DNA of 8,008 nucleotides from contig QHYO01000362.1 in NCBI GenBank assembly GCA_003224135.1, forward strand, positions 1-8,008. The letters are read 5' to 3'. Source of the DNA: Acidobacteriota bacterium (GTDB taxonomy: Bacteria; Acidobacteriota; Terriglobia; Acidiferrales; UBA7541). Positions 1 through 6,825 of the stretch are shown piece by piece. Position 1 is the first letter of the stretch, and every line of letters starts with the position of its first letter. Both the position numbers and the translations under genes were made by a program. Under the pieces are notes generated by a model. The model saw nothing but the letters and a program-made list of their open reading frames with translations. It ran no database searches and was not told the DNA's origin.

Positions 1-1
1 G

Positions 2-247
2 GTTTTTGTCGTCGACGCATATTCCCGCCGCATCCTCGAACGCCACGGCTTATCGCTTCCCCAAGCCCACTACGAAGAGCTGCGCGCCTTGTTTGAAACA
101 TCTCTTCCGTCCGACCATCAGCTCTTTAACGAATTTCACGCGCTCATCGTTCACGTCGGCAAAAATTACTGTCGCCCCAGCAATCCCCGCTGCTCAGAGT
201 GCTCCCTGTCCCGCTTTCTGCCACAATCAACTCTGCCCTCAACATGA
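2..247 (+). CDS. Endonuclease III-like DNA glycosylase, C-terminal part (5' end outside window)
   Basis: The frame opens at base 2 and runs to a TGA at 245-247, giving about 81 residues of a C-terminus. The fragment has the character of the HhH-GPD/endonuclease III family. It starts VFVVDAYSRRILERHG, the segment that carries the catalytic Asp region in this family. It continues through NEFHALIVHVGKNYC into the terminal iron-sulfur loop. Family members excise damaged bases from DNA in base-excision repair. Three of the usual four cluster cysteines are present with normal spacing (C-x6-C-x2-C). The position expected for the fourth (x5 further on) is Leu, in CSLSRFL. The cluster may therefore be absent or altered, though some family branches lack it. 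The stop overlaps the ATG of the kinase gene, so the two are probably co-transcribed and translationally coupled. I am confident of the superfamily, less so of the exact subfamily or substrate. Confidence 0.85.
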   Translation, partial: VFVVDAYSRRILERHGLSLPQAHYEELRALFETSLPSDHQLFNEFHALIVHVGKNYCRPSNPRCSECSLSRFLPQSTLPST

Positions 248-2460
248 CCTCCACCACTTCCAGCCAGCGCCGCCGGCTTCTCATCGCAGGAGTGGTCCTC
301 ACCCTGCTCCTCGCCGCGGTGTTCACTCTGGGCTCCCTCGATACCCCCTTTGATCCTCGCAACTGGCGCGAGAACCTGACTCTTTACGCCGTTTCTTCGT
401 TCATTACCGCTGCCCTCATCGTTTTTCTTCTTATCTTGTTTCGCACACTTTTCCGTCTCTGGGCAGAACACAGCCGCGAGCAGCTCGGGGCTCGCTTCAA
501 AACGAAAATGGTCGTCGGCGCCGTAGCCATTTCCCTGCTTCCCGTGCTCTTCATGTTTTTTGTCAGCTACTCATTACTCAACCGCACCCTCGCTCGCTGG
601 TTCCCCCGCCCCATCGAAATCGCCGCGGAACAAAGCGGTAGCCTCCTGAATGACCTGGGAAAGTCCGAGCGGCAGCGGCTTTCACGGCTGGCCTTCGAGG
701 TCCGTTCAAAAAAATTCGACAACCTCAAGACTTCCGACGATGGCCGCGGAGTCCCTTGCGGAGGGGCAGACGCCTTTTGGAGCATTGACAAGACAAAAGC
801 AGTGAGCGGCTTCCAATACTGCTGGCACGATTGGAAAGACAACCGCGCCGAGCAGTTTAACCGTCGCGACGAGAGACCGCCCGTATTCAGTAAAAAACTT
901 CCTAGTGGCGCGGAACTCTGGTCTGGAGAGGGTCAACTTTTCCTTGCCTCCGGAGCGCCATCGGAGGACGGCGCAGGCATCGTCTACGCCGGGAGGCAGG
1001 TTCCTTCCGATTTCGCCTCGCGACTGGCGGAAATAGAAACTCAATCTGCCGCCTACGACCAGGAAAAGCAGAACCTCCGCACCGTGAAGCGCCAGCTACT
1101 GTTGATTCTTTCCTTTTTTACGGTCTTGCTTCTCTCGTCCGTGCTGTGGGTCGCTCTTTATCTTGCCAAACAAGTTACCTTACCGATCCAGGCGCTCGCC
1201 GAAGGCACTCGCGAAGTCTCTTCCGGCAATTTCGAATACCAGGTTCCTGAGCAAACCCACGACGAGCTTGGCGTCCTGGTTCGTTCTTTCAACACTATGA
1301 CCACGCAACTCCGCGATTCGCGCTCGCAAATCGACCAGTTCACGCGCAATCTGCAGCAAGCCGTCCAGGAACTGGAGCGCCGCCGCCAGCTCATCGAGAC
1401 CGTGCTCGAAAATATTCCTACCGGAGTTTTGTCTCTCGACCCTGACGGCAACATCCTCCGCGCGAACCCCGCGGTGATTGAACTCTTCGGCGCCTCGGCA
1501 AAAGACGTTCGTACCATCGAAGATCTTCTTGGTGCCGAAGACGCTCGTGCGATTCGCTATCTATTTCGACGCGCGCTCCGAACTGGCGTTGTTTCGCGTG
1601 AACTCGAAATCATCGCCGCCGGGCGATTGATGCACGCAGCCGTCACGGTCAGCTCTCTCGGTCCGAGCCGTGCCAATTCAGGTTTCGTTCTCGTGCTTGA
1701 CGACCTCACCGAACTTCTTCGCGCACAAAAAGCAGCAGCCTGGCAGGAAGTCGCACGCCGCATCGCTCATGAAATCAAGAATCCCCTCACACCCATTCAG
1801 CTCTCCGCGCAACGGCTTTCGCGTTATCTCGAAAAACGCAGCGACACTGAGAATTCTGGTCCTCGCGATCCGGAACTTACGCGGCTCGTCGAAGAATCCT
1901 CGCGCCTGATCGAACGCGAGGTCGGCACGCTCGCCGCACTTGTGAACGAATTCTCCCAGTTCGTCCGTTTCCCTTCGGCGAAGTTCGATTCTGCTGATGT
2001 GAACAACATCGTCCGAGAAGCCGTGGAAGTTTTCGCGAACCGCCTCGACGGCATCACGCTCAGCACTTCACTCGCTGCGCAAACGCCTGCGATTCGCGCG
2101 GATGCGCCCTTGCTACGCAGCGTCATCGTGAATCTAATTGACAATGCCGCCGAGGCGCTCGAATCCTCGGCAGTCAAAAATATTACCGTCGAAACCCGCT
2201 CCAGAGTTGACTTGGACTCGGTTGAAATCGTTGTCGCAGACACCGGCCATGGCATCTCGCCCCGAGACAAGGACAACATCTTCCTTCCGCACTTTTCCAC
2301 CAAAGACCGCGGCACAGGGCTCGGTCTCGCCATCGCCGCTCGTATCGTCGCCGAGCACGGCGGAGGTATTCGTGTCGAAGACAATTCCCCCGTCGGTTCG
2401 CGCTTCATCCTCGAACTTCCGGCAGCCGATGTTTCGGTTGCTGCAGAACATCCGGCCTGA
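244..2460 (+). CDS. NtrY-like membrane sensor histidine kinase (TM-HAMP-PAS-HisKA-HATPase)
   Basis: Sensor kinase of 738 residues, counting from ATG 244, which overlaps the upstream TGA as ATGA. The frame also has an in-frame TTG at 199, but starting there would add 15 residues from inside the upstream gene. Hydrophobic segments lie near residues 10-33, 48-70, 95-115 and 284-305. The stretch at about 116-283 is probably extracytoplasmic and holds two cysteines (172 and 193). A HAMP linker follows (about 310-360), then a PAS domain (about 385-490, starting ENIPTGVLSLDPDG). The HisKA motif is RRIAHEIKNPLTPIQLSAQR with phospho-acceptor His509. The ATPase domain has an N box (NLIDNAAEA, 630-638), a G1 box (DTGHG, from 666) and a G2 box (GTGLGL, 690-695). 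The HEIKNPLTPIQLSAQR form and the architecture are typical of NtrY-type kinases. The cognate regulator is probably the NtrX-like gene 1.3 kb downstream. The signal sensed is unknown; a nitrogen or redox role is only by analogy. The reading frame appears intact. Confidence 0.93.
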   Translation: MTSTTSSQRRRLLIAGVVLTLLLAAVFTLGSLDTPFDPRNWRENLTLYAVSSFITAALIVFLLILFRTLFRLWAEHSREQLGARFKTKMVVGAVAISLLPVLFMFFVSYSLLNRTLARWFPRPIEIAAEQSGSLLNDLGKSERQRLSRLAFEVRSKKFDNLKTSDDGRGVPCGGADAFWSIDKTKAVSGFQYCWHDWKDNRAEQFNRRDERPPVFSKKLPSGAELWSGEGQLFLASGAPSEDGAGIVYAGRQVPSDFASRLAEIETQSAAYDQEKQNLRTVKRQLLLILSFFTVLLLSSVLWVALYLAKQVTLPIQALAEGTREVSSGNFEYQVPEQTHDELGVLVRSFNTMTTQLRDSRSQIDQFTRNLQQAVQELERRRQLIETVLENIPTGVLSLDPDGNILRANPAVIELFGASAKDVRTIEDLLGAEDARAIRYLFRRALRTGVVSRELEIIAAGRLMHAAVTVSSLGPSRANSGFVLVLDDLTELLRAQKAAAWQEVARRIAHEIKNPLTPIQLSAQRLSRYLEKRSDTENSGPRDPELTRLVEESSRLIEREVGTLAALVNEFSQFVRFPSAKFDSADVNNIVREAVEVFANRLDGITLSTSLAAQTPAIRADAPLLRSVIVNLIDNAAEALESSAVKNITVETRSRVDLDSVEIVVADTGHGISPRDKDNIFLPHFSTKDRGTGLGLAIAARIVAEHGGGIRVEDNSPVGSRFILELPAADVSVAAEHPA

Positions 2461-2500
2461 TCCGGGCATTGTCACACTCAGCCAAATGCCAACGCCTGCC

Positions 2501-2547
2501 AAAAAAAGCCCGGACTCCTGAATCAATCGGCATTCAGAAATCCGGGC
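2501..2547 (-). terminator. Rho-independent terminator for the cupredoxin gene
   Basis: Arms 2508-2523 and 2532-2547 pair over 16 positions with two mismatches, around an 8-base loop (2524-2531). An uninterrupted A run at 2501-2507 becomes seven Ts immediately after the hairpin when read on the minus strand. It lies about 28 bases beyond the TAA of the minus-strand cupredoxin gene, which is a normal distance. The same hairpin is about 48 bases past the kinase stop. In that direction it is followed only by broken T-rich sequence, so plus-strand termination would be weaker. Confidence 0.8.
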
Positions 2548-2575
2548 CCGGATATTTTGGCGACGTTTTTGCCTA

Positions 2576-3355
2576 TTAGGGCAGCACGATGACTTTCCCC
2601 TTCATGCCCAAATCATCATGCAGCGCGCAAATATAGGGATATGCTCCAGGTTTCGTGAACGTGATCCGGAAGCGCGTCACGCCAACCGGCGCCTGCGCCA
2701 AGCCGATGCGATCCTGCGGCGCAGCTACGATGAACCCGGAATGCACGCTGTCAAACACCGAAGCAATCGTCGCATGCAATGCTCCGTCCGCGTCCGTCGT
2801 CACATTCGCTGAAGGCGGAACCGGATTCAGTGGCTCCGTTCCGAACGTAATCGTATGCGGCGTGATCGGGTCTTCGTTCGTCCATTCCGCCGTTTCGCCC
2901 GCATGAATCACAATCGTATCGTTCAGGAACCGCATCACCGAGAGCGTTTGTGAACCCCCAGCGGTCGCTACTACCTCGCCGGTCCCCACTTTCACCACAT
3001 TTGCCGAATGGTGGTGCGCGGAATTTTCTTTCTGGTCCTTATCCGCGTCTGCCAGCAGTAATGCTGACTCTTTGGCCGCCAAATCGTCGTAATCCTTCTG
3101 GCTCAAAGGAAGTGTCGCCGCCGGTTCCAGCACATGCACCACGCCGGTCATATTTTCGTGAACCAGGCAGACCAGCTTGTAATTTCCGCGCAGCGGAAAC
3201 TGCACGGTAAACGTCTGGCCCTTCACGAGCGGCGGCGTTGAAACGCACGTCGATCCGTCAAAGCTAGCGCTGTTCACCGTAACGCCCGGACATCCCAAGC
3301 TGAAATGGCAGCCTCGTTTGTCCTGCTTGCAAAAAACTTGCCGTATGGATTTCAT
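2576..3355 (-). pseudogene. Secreted double-cupredoxin protein, C-terminal part (frameshifted gene)
   Basis: The second part of the cupredoxin gene. The frame is open from an ATG at 3353-3355, but the residues before about position 3300 look out of frame. Real homology probably begins at GCPGVTVNSASFDGSTC. Domain 1 ends with YKLVCLVHENMTG, whose Cys, His and Met complete a type 1 copper site with the His in the N-terminal fragment. A linker rich in charged residues and His (ADADKDQKENSAHHHSANV) follows. Domain 2 repeats the fold: VIHAGETAEWTN, then PHTITF, then YPYICALHDDLGMKG. That gives His plus C-x2-H-x4-M, a plastocyanin-type ligand set. The product is expected to be a periplasmic or extracellular electron carrier or copper-binding protein; the partner is unknown. 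The gene is convergent to the kinase and divergent from the regulator. It ends in a clear terminator. I am confident of the fold, not of the physiological role. Confidence 0.85.
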
Positions 3356-3563
3356 CCGATTCGAAGGTCCACGTGATACTTTCCCCTTCGTGGATCCATA
3401 TTTCGTTGGGCAGAAACGCGAGCGCTTGCCTCCCCAAATCCTTGCTTTGCGCTCCCACAGATGCTTTCCATTGTGCAGGCATGGCCTGTGGCAAACACAG
3501 CACCAACAGTAACAACGCCCACTTCACTCCGTGATTCAGACACACTTCCGCGTTCGCTTTCAT
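3264..3563 (-). pseudogene. Secreted double-cupredoxin protein, N-terminal part (frameshifted gene)
   Basis: The first part of a gene that continues in another frame at 2576-3300. It starts at ATG 3561-3563 (MKANAEVC), preceded by AGAGAGGA as ribosome binding site. A hydrophobic core (WALLLLVLCLP) and an AMPA/QW junction near residue 30 indicate a Sec signal peptide and export. The mature part begins a plastocyanin/azurin-like beta sandwich, with IWIHEGESITWTF and then DEIHTASFL. The His of DEIH is the expected first copper ligand. The frame then becomes meaningless (MSGRYGEQR) and stops at TAG 3264-3266. If one G is removed from the GGG complementary to bases 3294-3296, the reading becomes QLGCPGVT and runs straight on into the second fragment. 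The repaired gene would encode 328 residues. A cross-frame reading that extends further upstream to 4211 is antisense to the regulator gene and is not coding. Confidence 0.82.
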
Positions 3564-3573
3564 TTTTGTCTTT

Positions 3574-3581
3574 TCCTCTCT
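3574..3581 (-). promoter_or_regulatory. Ribosome binding site of the cupredoxin gene
   Basis: The minus strand reads AGAGAGGA, 10 bases before ATG 3561-3563. This purine-rich match to the anti-Shine-Dalgarno fixes the start of the N-terminal cupredoxin fragment. Confidence 0.65.
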
Positions 3582-3593
3582 GTTGCTTCTCCC

Positions 3594-3622
3594 GGCGTGA
3601 TGCGCCCGGCACTGCTCACGCC
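3594..3622 (-). other. Hairpin in the presumed leader of the cupredoxin transcript
   Basis: Bases 3594-3600 (GGCGTGA) and 3616-3622 (TCACGCC) form a perfect 7-bp stem with a 15-base loop. On the minus strand it lies 30 bases upstream of the start codon. It sits in the 234-base gap between the divergent cupredoxin and regulator genes. In the rest of that gap I find no convincing promoter pair. A weak sigma-70-like candidate for the regulator is TTGCCT at 3753-3758 with TAACGT at 3777-3782 (18-base spacing). A TTGACT on the minus strand at 3660-3665 lacks a good -10 partner. Confidence 0.3.
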
Positions 3623-3797
3623 AGCCAGCACACACTAGTTCTTCCTTTCGCCCCGCGCCAGTCAAAAGATGGTGACAACTGGATTGCTCCGCTATGGAGA
3701 GCCGGTGACGCTTCAGGTTCATCTGCGCGGTACCGCTTGAATCGACTAACTTTTGCCTGGCACCGCCGTTTTGCGTTAACGTAGATTGACCGACGCG

Positions 3798-4712
3798 ATG
3801 CCTCCCAAACCACACATTCTGATCGTTGACGACGAAGCTGGCATCCGAGAATCCCTGTCGTCCATCCTCACCGACGAAGGTTACGTCGCGGAATCCGCCG
3901 AGTCTGCCGAGCGCGCCCTGGAGCGCACTTCGCACGGTGGTCTTGACGTCATTCTTCTCGACGTCTGGCTCCCTGGAATGGACGGCCTGGAAGCTCTCAG
4001 CCGCATCCAGACCATGCCGCACCCGCCAGCCGTAATCATGGTCTCCGGCCACGCCACCATCGACACCGCCGTCCGCGCCACCAAGCTTGGCGCATTTGAC
4101 TTCATCGAAAAGCCGCTCAGCCTTGAAAAAATTATCGTCCTCGTTCGCAACGCCGTTCAGCAGCGCCGCCTCGAGGAAGAAAATCAGTCTCTTCGCTCCG
4201 AACTCGGCCACCGCTATCAGGTCATCGGGGAAAGCATTCCCATGAAGGCTCTGCGCCAGCAGATCGCGGTCACCGCTCCCACCAATGGCCGCGTGCTCAT
4301 CTTTGGCGAAAGCGGCACCGGCAAGGAACTCGTCGCACGCTCACTTCATGCAGCCAGCCTCCGCAACAAGGGCCCATTCGTTGAAGTCAATTGCGCGGCA
4401 ATTCCCGACGAACTCATAGAATCCGAACTTTTCGGCCACATCAAAGGCAGCTTCACCGGCGCCAGTGATGACAAAGTTGGCAAGTTTCAGCAAGCCGATG
4501 GCGGCACTCTCTTCCTCGATGAAATCGGCGATATGAGTCTTCGCACGCAATCCAAAGTGTTACGCGTGCTCGAAGAACAGCGCTTCGAACCTTCTGCATG
4601 GCCGTTTTCGCCAGGACCTTTTCTACCGTCTCAACGTCATTCCGTTTTTCGTTCCGCCGCTCCGCGATCGCACCGCGGACATCCCCATCCTGGCTCGCCA
4701 TTTCCTCAATGA
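3798..4712 (+). pseudogene. NtrX/NtrC-like sigma-54 response regulator, receiver and partial AAA+ domain (broken gene)
   Basis: N-terminal part of a response regulator starting at ATG 3798. A TTG at 3786 is a less likely start; no strong ribosome site is seen for either. The receiver domain (about 1-125) has the acidic pair D11/D12, phospho-acceptor D55 in [12 protein letters not shown]83 in [20 protein letters not shown], and K105. This receiver style is NtrX-like. The AAA+ domain follows, with Walker A GESGTGKE (170-177), the sigma-54 contact loop as GSFTGA (217-222), and Walker B LFLDE (D241, E242). Family identity is lost after QRFEP (residue 265, base 4592). The frame then runs through unrelated residues to a stop at 4710-4712. 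A normal member would continue with VGG, a VDVRVIAATN-type sensor I segment and then the arginine-finger region. Here about 24-27 residues are missing and the remainder is in another frame. As written, the product would have a receiver and half an ATPase, and no DNA-binding domain. Confidence 0.88.
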
Positions 4713-5082
4713 ATTCAGCTCGGCTTACGGAAAAAAAACTCGCGAACTCAGTGACGGCGCGCTAGAAATTCTTCTTCGTTATCCATGGCCCGGCAACGTG
4801 CGCGAGTTGCGCAATCTGGTCGAGCGGCTGGTCATCGTCTGCCCGCAAATCCGGATCGAACTTCACCACCTGCCGCCTGAGCTTTTCCGTGGTGTTGTCG
4901 AAAGCGCGCACCAGCCCTACGGCACGCTTCATGAAGCGCGCAGCGCCTACGAACGCGAATTTATTTTGCGCAAACTACAGGAAAACCGCTGGAACATGAC
5001 CCAGACCGCCGCGGCCATCGGCCTCGAGCGCTCCCACCTCTACCGCAAGATGAAAACCCTTGGCATCGCCGCCCCCGATTAA
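4600..5082 (+). pseudogene. NtrX/NtrC-like response regulator, end of AAA+ domain plus Fis-type DNA-binding domain (broken gene)
   Basis: Continuation of the response regulator in the next frame. From base 4600 it reads [20 protein letters not shown] and then [15 protein letters not shown]. This is the standard region after sensor I in sigma-54 activators, and it contains the conserved arginines. The end of the AAA+ domain follows (YPWPGNVRELRNLVERL, from about 4780). After a linker comes a Fis-type helix-turn-helix (NMTQTAAAIGLERSHLYRKM), ending at TAA 5080-5082. This half has no good start codon at its beginning; a GTG at 4798 is available but would start inside the sensor II helix. Together with the 3798 fragment, and allowing for the missing piece, a normal length of roughly 450 residues is recovered. 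That matches an NtrX-size regulator. It is either a true deletion or an assembly error. Confidence 0.85.
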
Positions 5083-5099
5083 TTTGTTCTGCAAATTGG

Positions 5100-5123
5100 T
5101 AGCGCTGGCTTCAGCCGGCGCTA
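5100..5123. repeat. Short palindrome between convergent genes
   Basis: Bases 5100-5109 and 5114-5123 form a 10-bp stem with one G-T wobble and a TTCA loop. The sequence TAGCGCTGGC/GCCGGCGCTA resembles a short palindromic repeat that I associate with acidobacterial intergenic regions, but this is from memory. It lies 17 bases past the regulator stop and 5 bases from the end of the convergent lipoprotein gene. Neither side has a real T-tract. It could act as a weak bidirectional transcript end or be a dispersed repeat. Confidence 0.45.
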
Positions 5124-5128
5124 ATTGT

Positions 5129-6610
5129 TCACGAGCAACCCAAGAAATCCAGCTGCTTCACCTGCGTCGTCGCTCCGCTTGTCACCAATAGTGTCGTTCC
5201 CACGGAATTAAGATTGGTCGTCTGCGTGTTCGGGCTGCACGTCGGGGCGCCACCACTCATCGGCACAAACGCATCCGCACGCACCGTGTAGGCTACGCTT
5301 CCCGCGGCGGGCGGCGTCAACGAAATCGATCCGTTCGATAACACACCGACCTGAGGATTGCTCGCCGGCACAACCAGCTTGTATTCCCCGCAGTTGGCGT
5401 TCAGCAGAGCGGCTCCCGTGCACGTGCTCGTACTGTCCACGGCAATATTGCTCACTGAACCCGGCTCTGCCGGGATCGCCACCAGCAGCGTGCCACCTCC
5501 GGGCAGCTTCACTTCTTGCTGCGCGGTCACTGCCGCATCAATCGTGCCCGCAGCCGTACCGTTCGCCGCGGTCACATTTCCCTGCAGCGTCGCCGGTGCT
5601 GTCAGAGCGCCGCTCTCGGGTAGCAGAGAGATGTTGCCCACATTGGTTCCGCCCGGCACACTCAGCACAACAGTCGCGTTGTACGCCACGCCCTTGCCGT
5701 TGACCGCTGTCGCGACGACGTCAAAGGTTATTCCCGCCGGCAACGGGCAAAAATTAAAACTCCCCGAGGAATCGACCGCCGTCTCAAGAAAAATTACGTC
5801 TGCTCCTGTGGCGTCCTTTCTTTCGAGCGCGACCAGTACAGTTCCACCCGCTACGGGCATATTGGTTAGCGAATCGACGATCTTCCCATTGATCCCCGAT
5901 GTGTTTGTGCTGACTTGTCCGGCCGTCAGTACTGGCTTCAGCCTGAACTTACCGTTCCCTTCCTGCAAAATCGAATGGCATGCATCGAAATCAATATTCA
6001 GATCTATATCCTGGCCAGGACTCACCACAATCGGTCCGCCCACGACTTGTCCTGGCGGAATCTTGATTCCTGTGTTGGCCTGACTCGAGAGCTGTAGTTC
6101 GTTCGTGCCACCGTCGTGCAACACCACGCAGTTAAACCCCTGCGAGCCACACGCGTTCGTCGAAGGCGTCACTCCTCCACTGCCATCGTTGGGCACCAGC
6201 AACAGACGGATCTGCTGATAGGTTCCCGCAGGCAGCGCCGAATTCGAGCCCAAGTTCGTCAGTAAGCAGGTGTTGGAAGCCGCTGCGAACAAATCAATCT
6301 GCATCGGCGAAGAATTGAGCTGCGGCGCAAGCTCCTGCCATCCCGCCGTGTTGTCGTCAGCCGTTAGGCTGGTGTGCGCCTGCACGGAACGTATGCTCAC
6401 GTAAACGTGATCAAACGATCCATTCGGAAAAGCGCAGCTCGGCGGATCGGTCAGCGTCACCCTGATGTTCGCGGTCTGCGGCGACATCATCGTCGTGCTC
6501 GAGCCACTGCAGCTCACCAACACCAGGGCTGCCGCTATCGCCACCGCAAGCACACAGGCAGACCCGTACGGGATTACTTTCTTTCTTGCGAAAGATTCTC
6601 TGGAACGCAT
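5129..6610 (-). CDS. DUF4382-type surface lipoprotein with carboxypeptidase-regulatory-like domain
   Basis: Predicted lipoprotein of 493 residues with a TGA stop at 5129-5131. The start ATG at 6608-6610 has AAGAGG seven bases or fewer upstream (6616-6621). A basic N-terminus and hydrophobic stretch (about 15-33) lead to a lipobox LVSC, with Cys34 as the lipidated residue. Mature residues of about 45-235 resemble a DUF4382 domain: NIRVTLTDPPSC, then HVYVSIRSVQAH, LPAGTYQQIRLLLVP, IKIPPGQVVGG and DLNIDFDACHSI. From about 239 a beta-rich segment (GINGKIVDSLTNMPVAGGTV) looks like a carboxypeptidase-regulatory/CNA-B-like sandwich. A Ser/Thr/Gly-rich C-terminal third has no recognised domain. Ten cysteines besides Cys34 suggest disulfides and an exposed location. 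The function is unknown; such proteins are common in Acidobacteriota, and cell-surface binding is only an inference. It stands alone, convergent to the regulator. Confidence 0.85.
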   Translation of the reverse strand: MRSRESFARKKVIPYGSACVLAVAIAAALVLVSCSGSSTTMMSPQTANIRVTLTDPPSCAFPNGSFDHVYVSIRSVQAHTSLTADDNTAGWQELAPQLNSSPMQIDLFAAASNTCLLTNLGSNSALPAGTYQQIRLLLVPNDGSGGVTPSTNACGSQGFNCVVLHDGGTNELQLSSQANTGIKIPPGQVVGGPIVVSPGQDIDLNIDFDACHSILQEGNGKFRLKPVLTAGQVSTNTSGINGKIVDSLTNMPVAGGTVLVALERKDATGADVIFLETAVDSSGSFNFCPLPAGITFDVVATAVNGKGVAYNATVVLSVPGGTNVGNISLLPESGALTAPATLQGNVTAANGTAAGTIDAAVTAQQEVKLPGGGTLLVAIPAEPGSVSNIAVDSTSTCTGAALLNANCGEYKLVVPASNPQVGVLSNGSISLTPPAAGSVAYTVRADAFVPMSGGAPTCSPNTQTTNLNSVGTTLLVTSGATTQVKQLDFLGCS

Positions 6611-6615
6611 ACGCG

Positions 6616-6621
6616 CCTCTT
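6616..6621 (-). promoter_or_regulatory. Ribosome binding site of the DUF4382-type lipoprotein gene
   Basis: The minus strand reads AAGAGG, five bases before ATG 6608-6610. It supports the chosen start, from which the signal peptide and lipobox are correctly placed. Confidence 0.6.
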
Positions 6622-6666
6622 GTTTTTTTGTCTTTGACTGAGGGCTGAGGAGGGGACAGCAAATTC

Positions 6667-6695
6667 AGCTTATGCCCCACGTCCGCGCCCGTCAA
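6667..6695 (-). promoter_or_regulatory. Possible sigma-70 promoter of the lipoprotein gene
   Basis: On the minus strand TTGACG (bases 6695-6690) and TAAGCT (6672-6667) are separated by 17 bases. The -35 element differs from consensus at one position. The -10 keeps the most conserved first, second and last bases. The implied transcript start is about 50 bases before the ATG at 6610. This is from consensus only. Confidence 0.4.
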
Positions 6696-6741
6696 GGTTT
6701 CACACAGCAATAACCCCTTGCCAACCTGTCAACGCAAAGTA

Positions 6742-6776
6742 GAAATGTCCGGTTTTCTGCCATATTGAAATGTCCG
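6742..6776. repeat. Direct repeat GAAATGTCCG, possible mobile-element end remnant
   Basis: The 10-mer GAAATGTCCG occurs at 6742-6751 and again at 6767-6776, 25 bases apart. Both copies are in a non-coding stretch between two genes. Tandem copies of an AAATGTCC-type motif look to me like the terminal transposase-binding sites of some insertion sequences (IS481-like or integrase-type). No transposase coding sequence, clear terminal inverted repeats or target duplication is visible. The mobile-element reading is therefore only a suggestion. Confidence 0.4.
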
Positions 6777-6825
6777 CCATGGGTGGTTTGGAGGAGCACT
6801 TTTGTAAACTTTTGAGAGTGGATTG

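Noticed and set aside
1824..2408. Minus-strand open frame of 194 codons inside the kinase gene
   Set aside because: It is antisense to the HisKA/HATPase domains, Ser/Arg-rich, and has no motifs. The plus strand is clearly coding here.
3758..3774. Sigma-54-like promoter TGGCAC...TTGC just upstream of the response regulator
   Set aside because: The GG (3759-3760) and GC (3773-3774) are separated by 12 bases. Sigma-54 promoters need 10, so the spacing is wrong despite the good half-sites.
3567..4211. Minus-strand upstream extension of the cupredoxin N-terminal frame
   Set aside because: The extension runs antisense through the receiver domain of the response regulator. The signal peptide and ribosome site place the true start at 3563.
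5358..6083. Plus-strand open frame of 241 codons antisense to the lipoprotein gene
   Set aside because: It has no ribosome site. Its Ser/Thr/Pro/Val composition mirrors the opposite-strand codons. The minus-strand frame has a signal peptide, a lipobox and recognisable domains.
6690..6733. TTGACA on the minus strand (bases 6731-6726) as a second lipoprotein promoter
   Set aside because: No acceptable -10 element lies 16-18 bases downstream. The TTGACG/TAAGCT pair is better.
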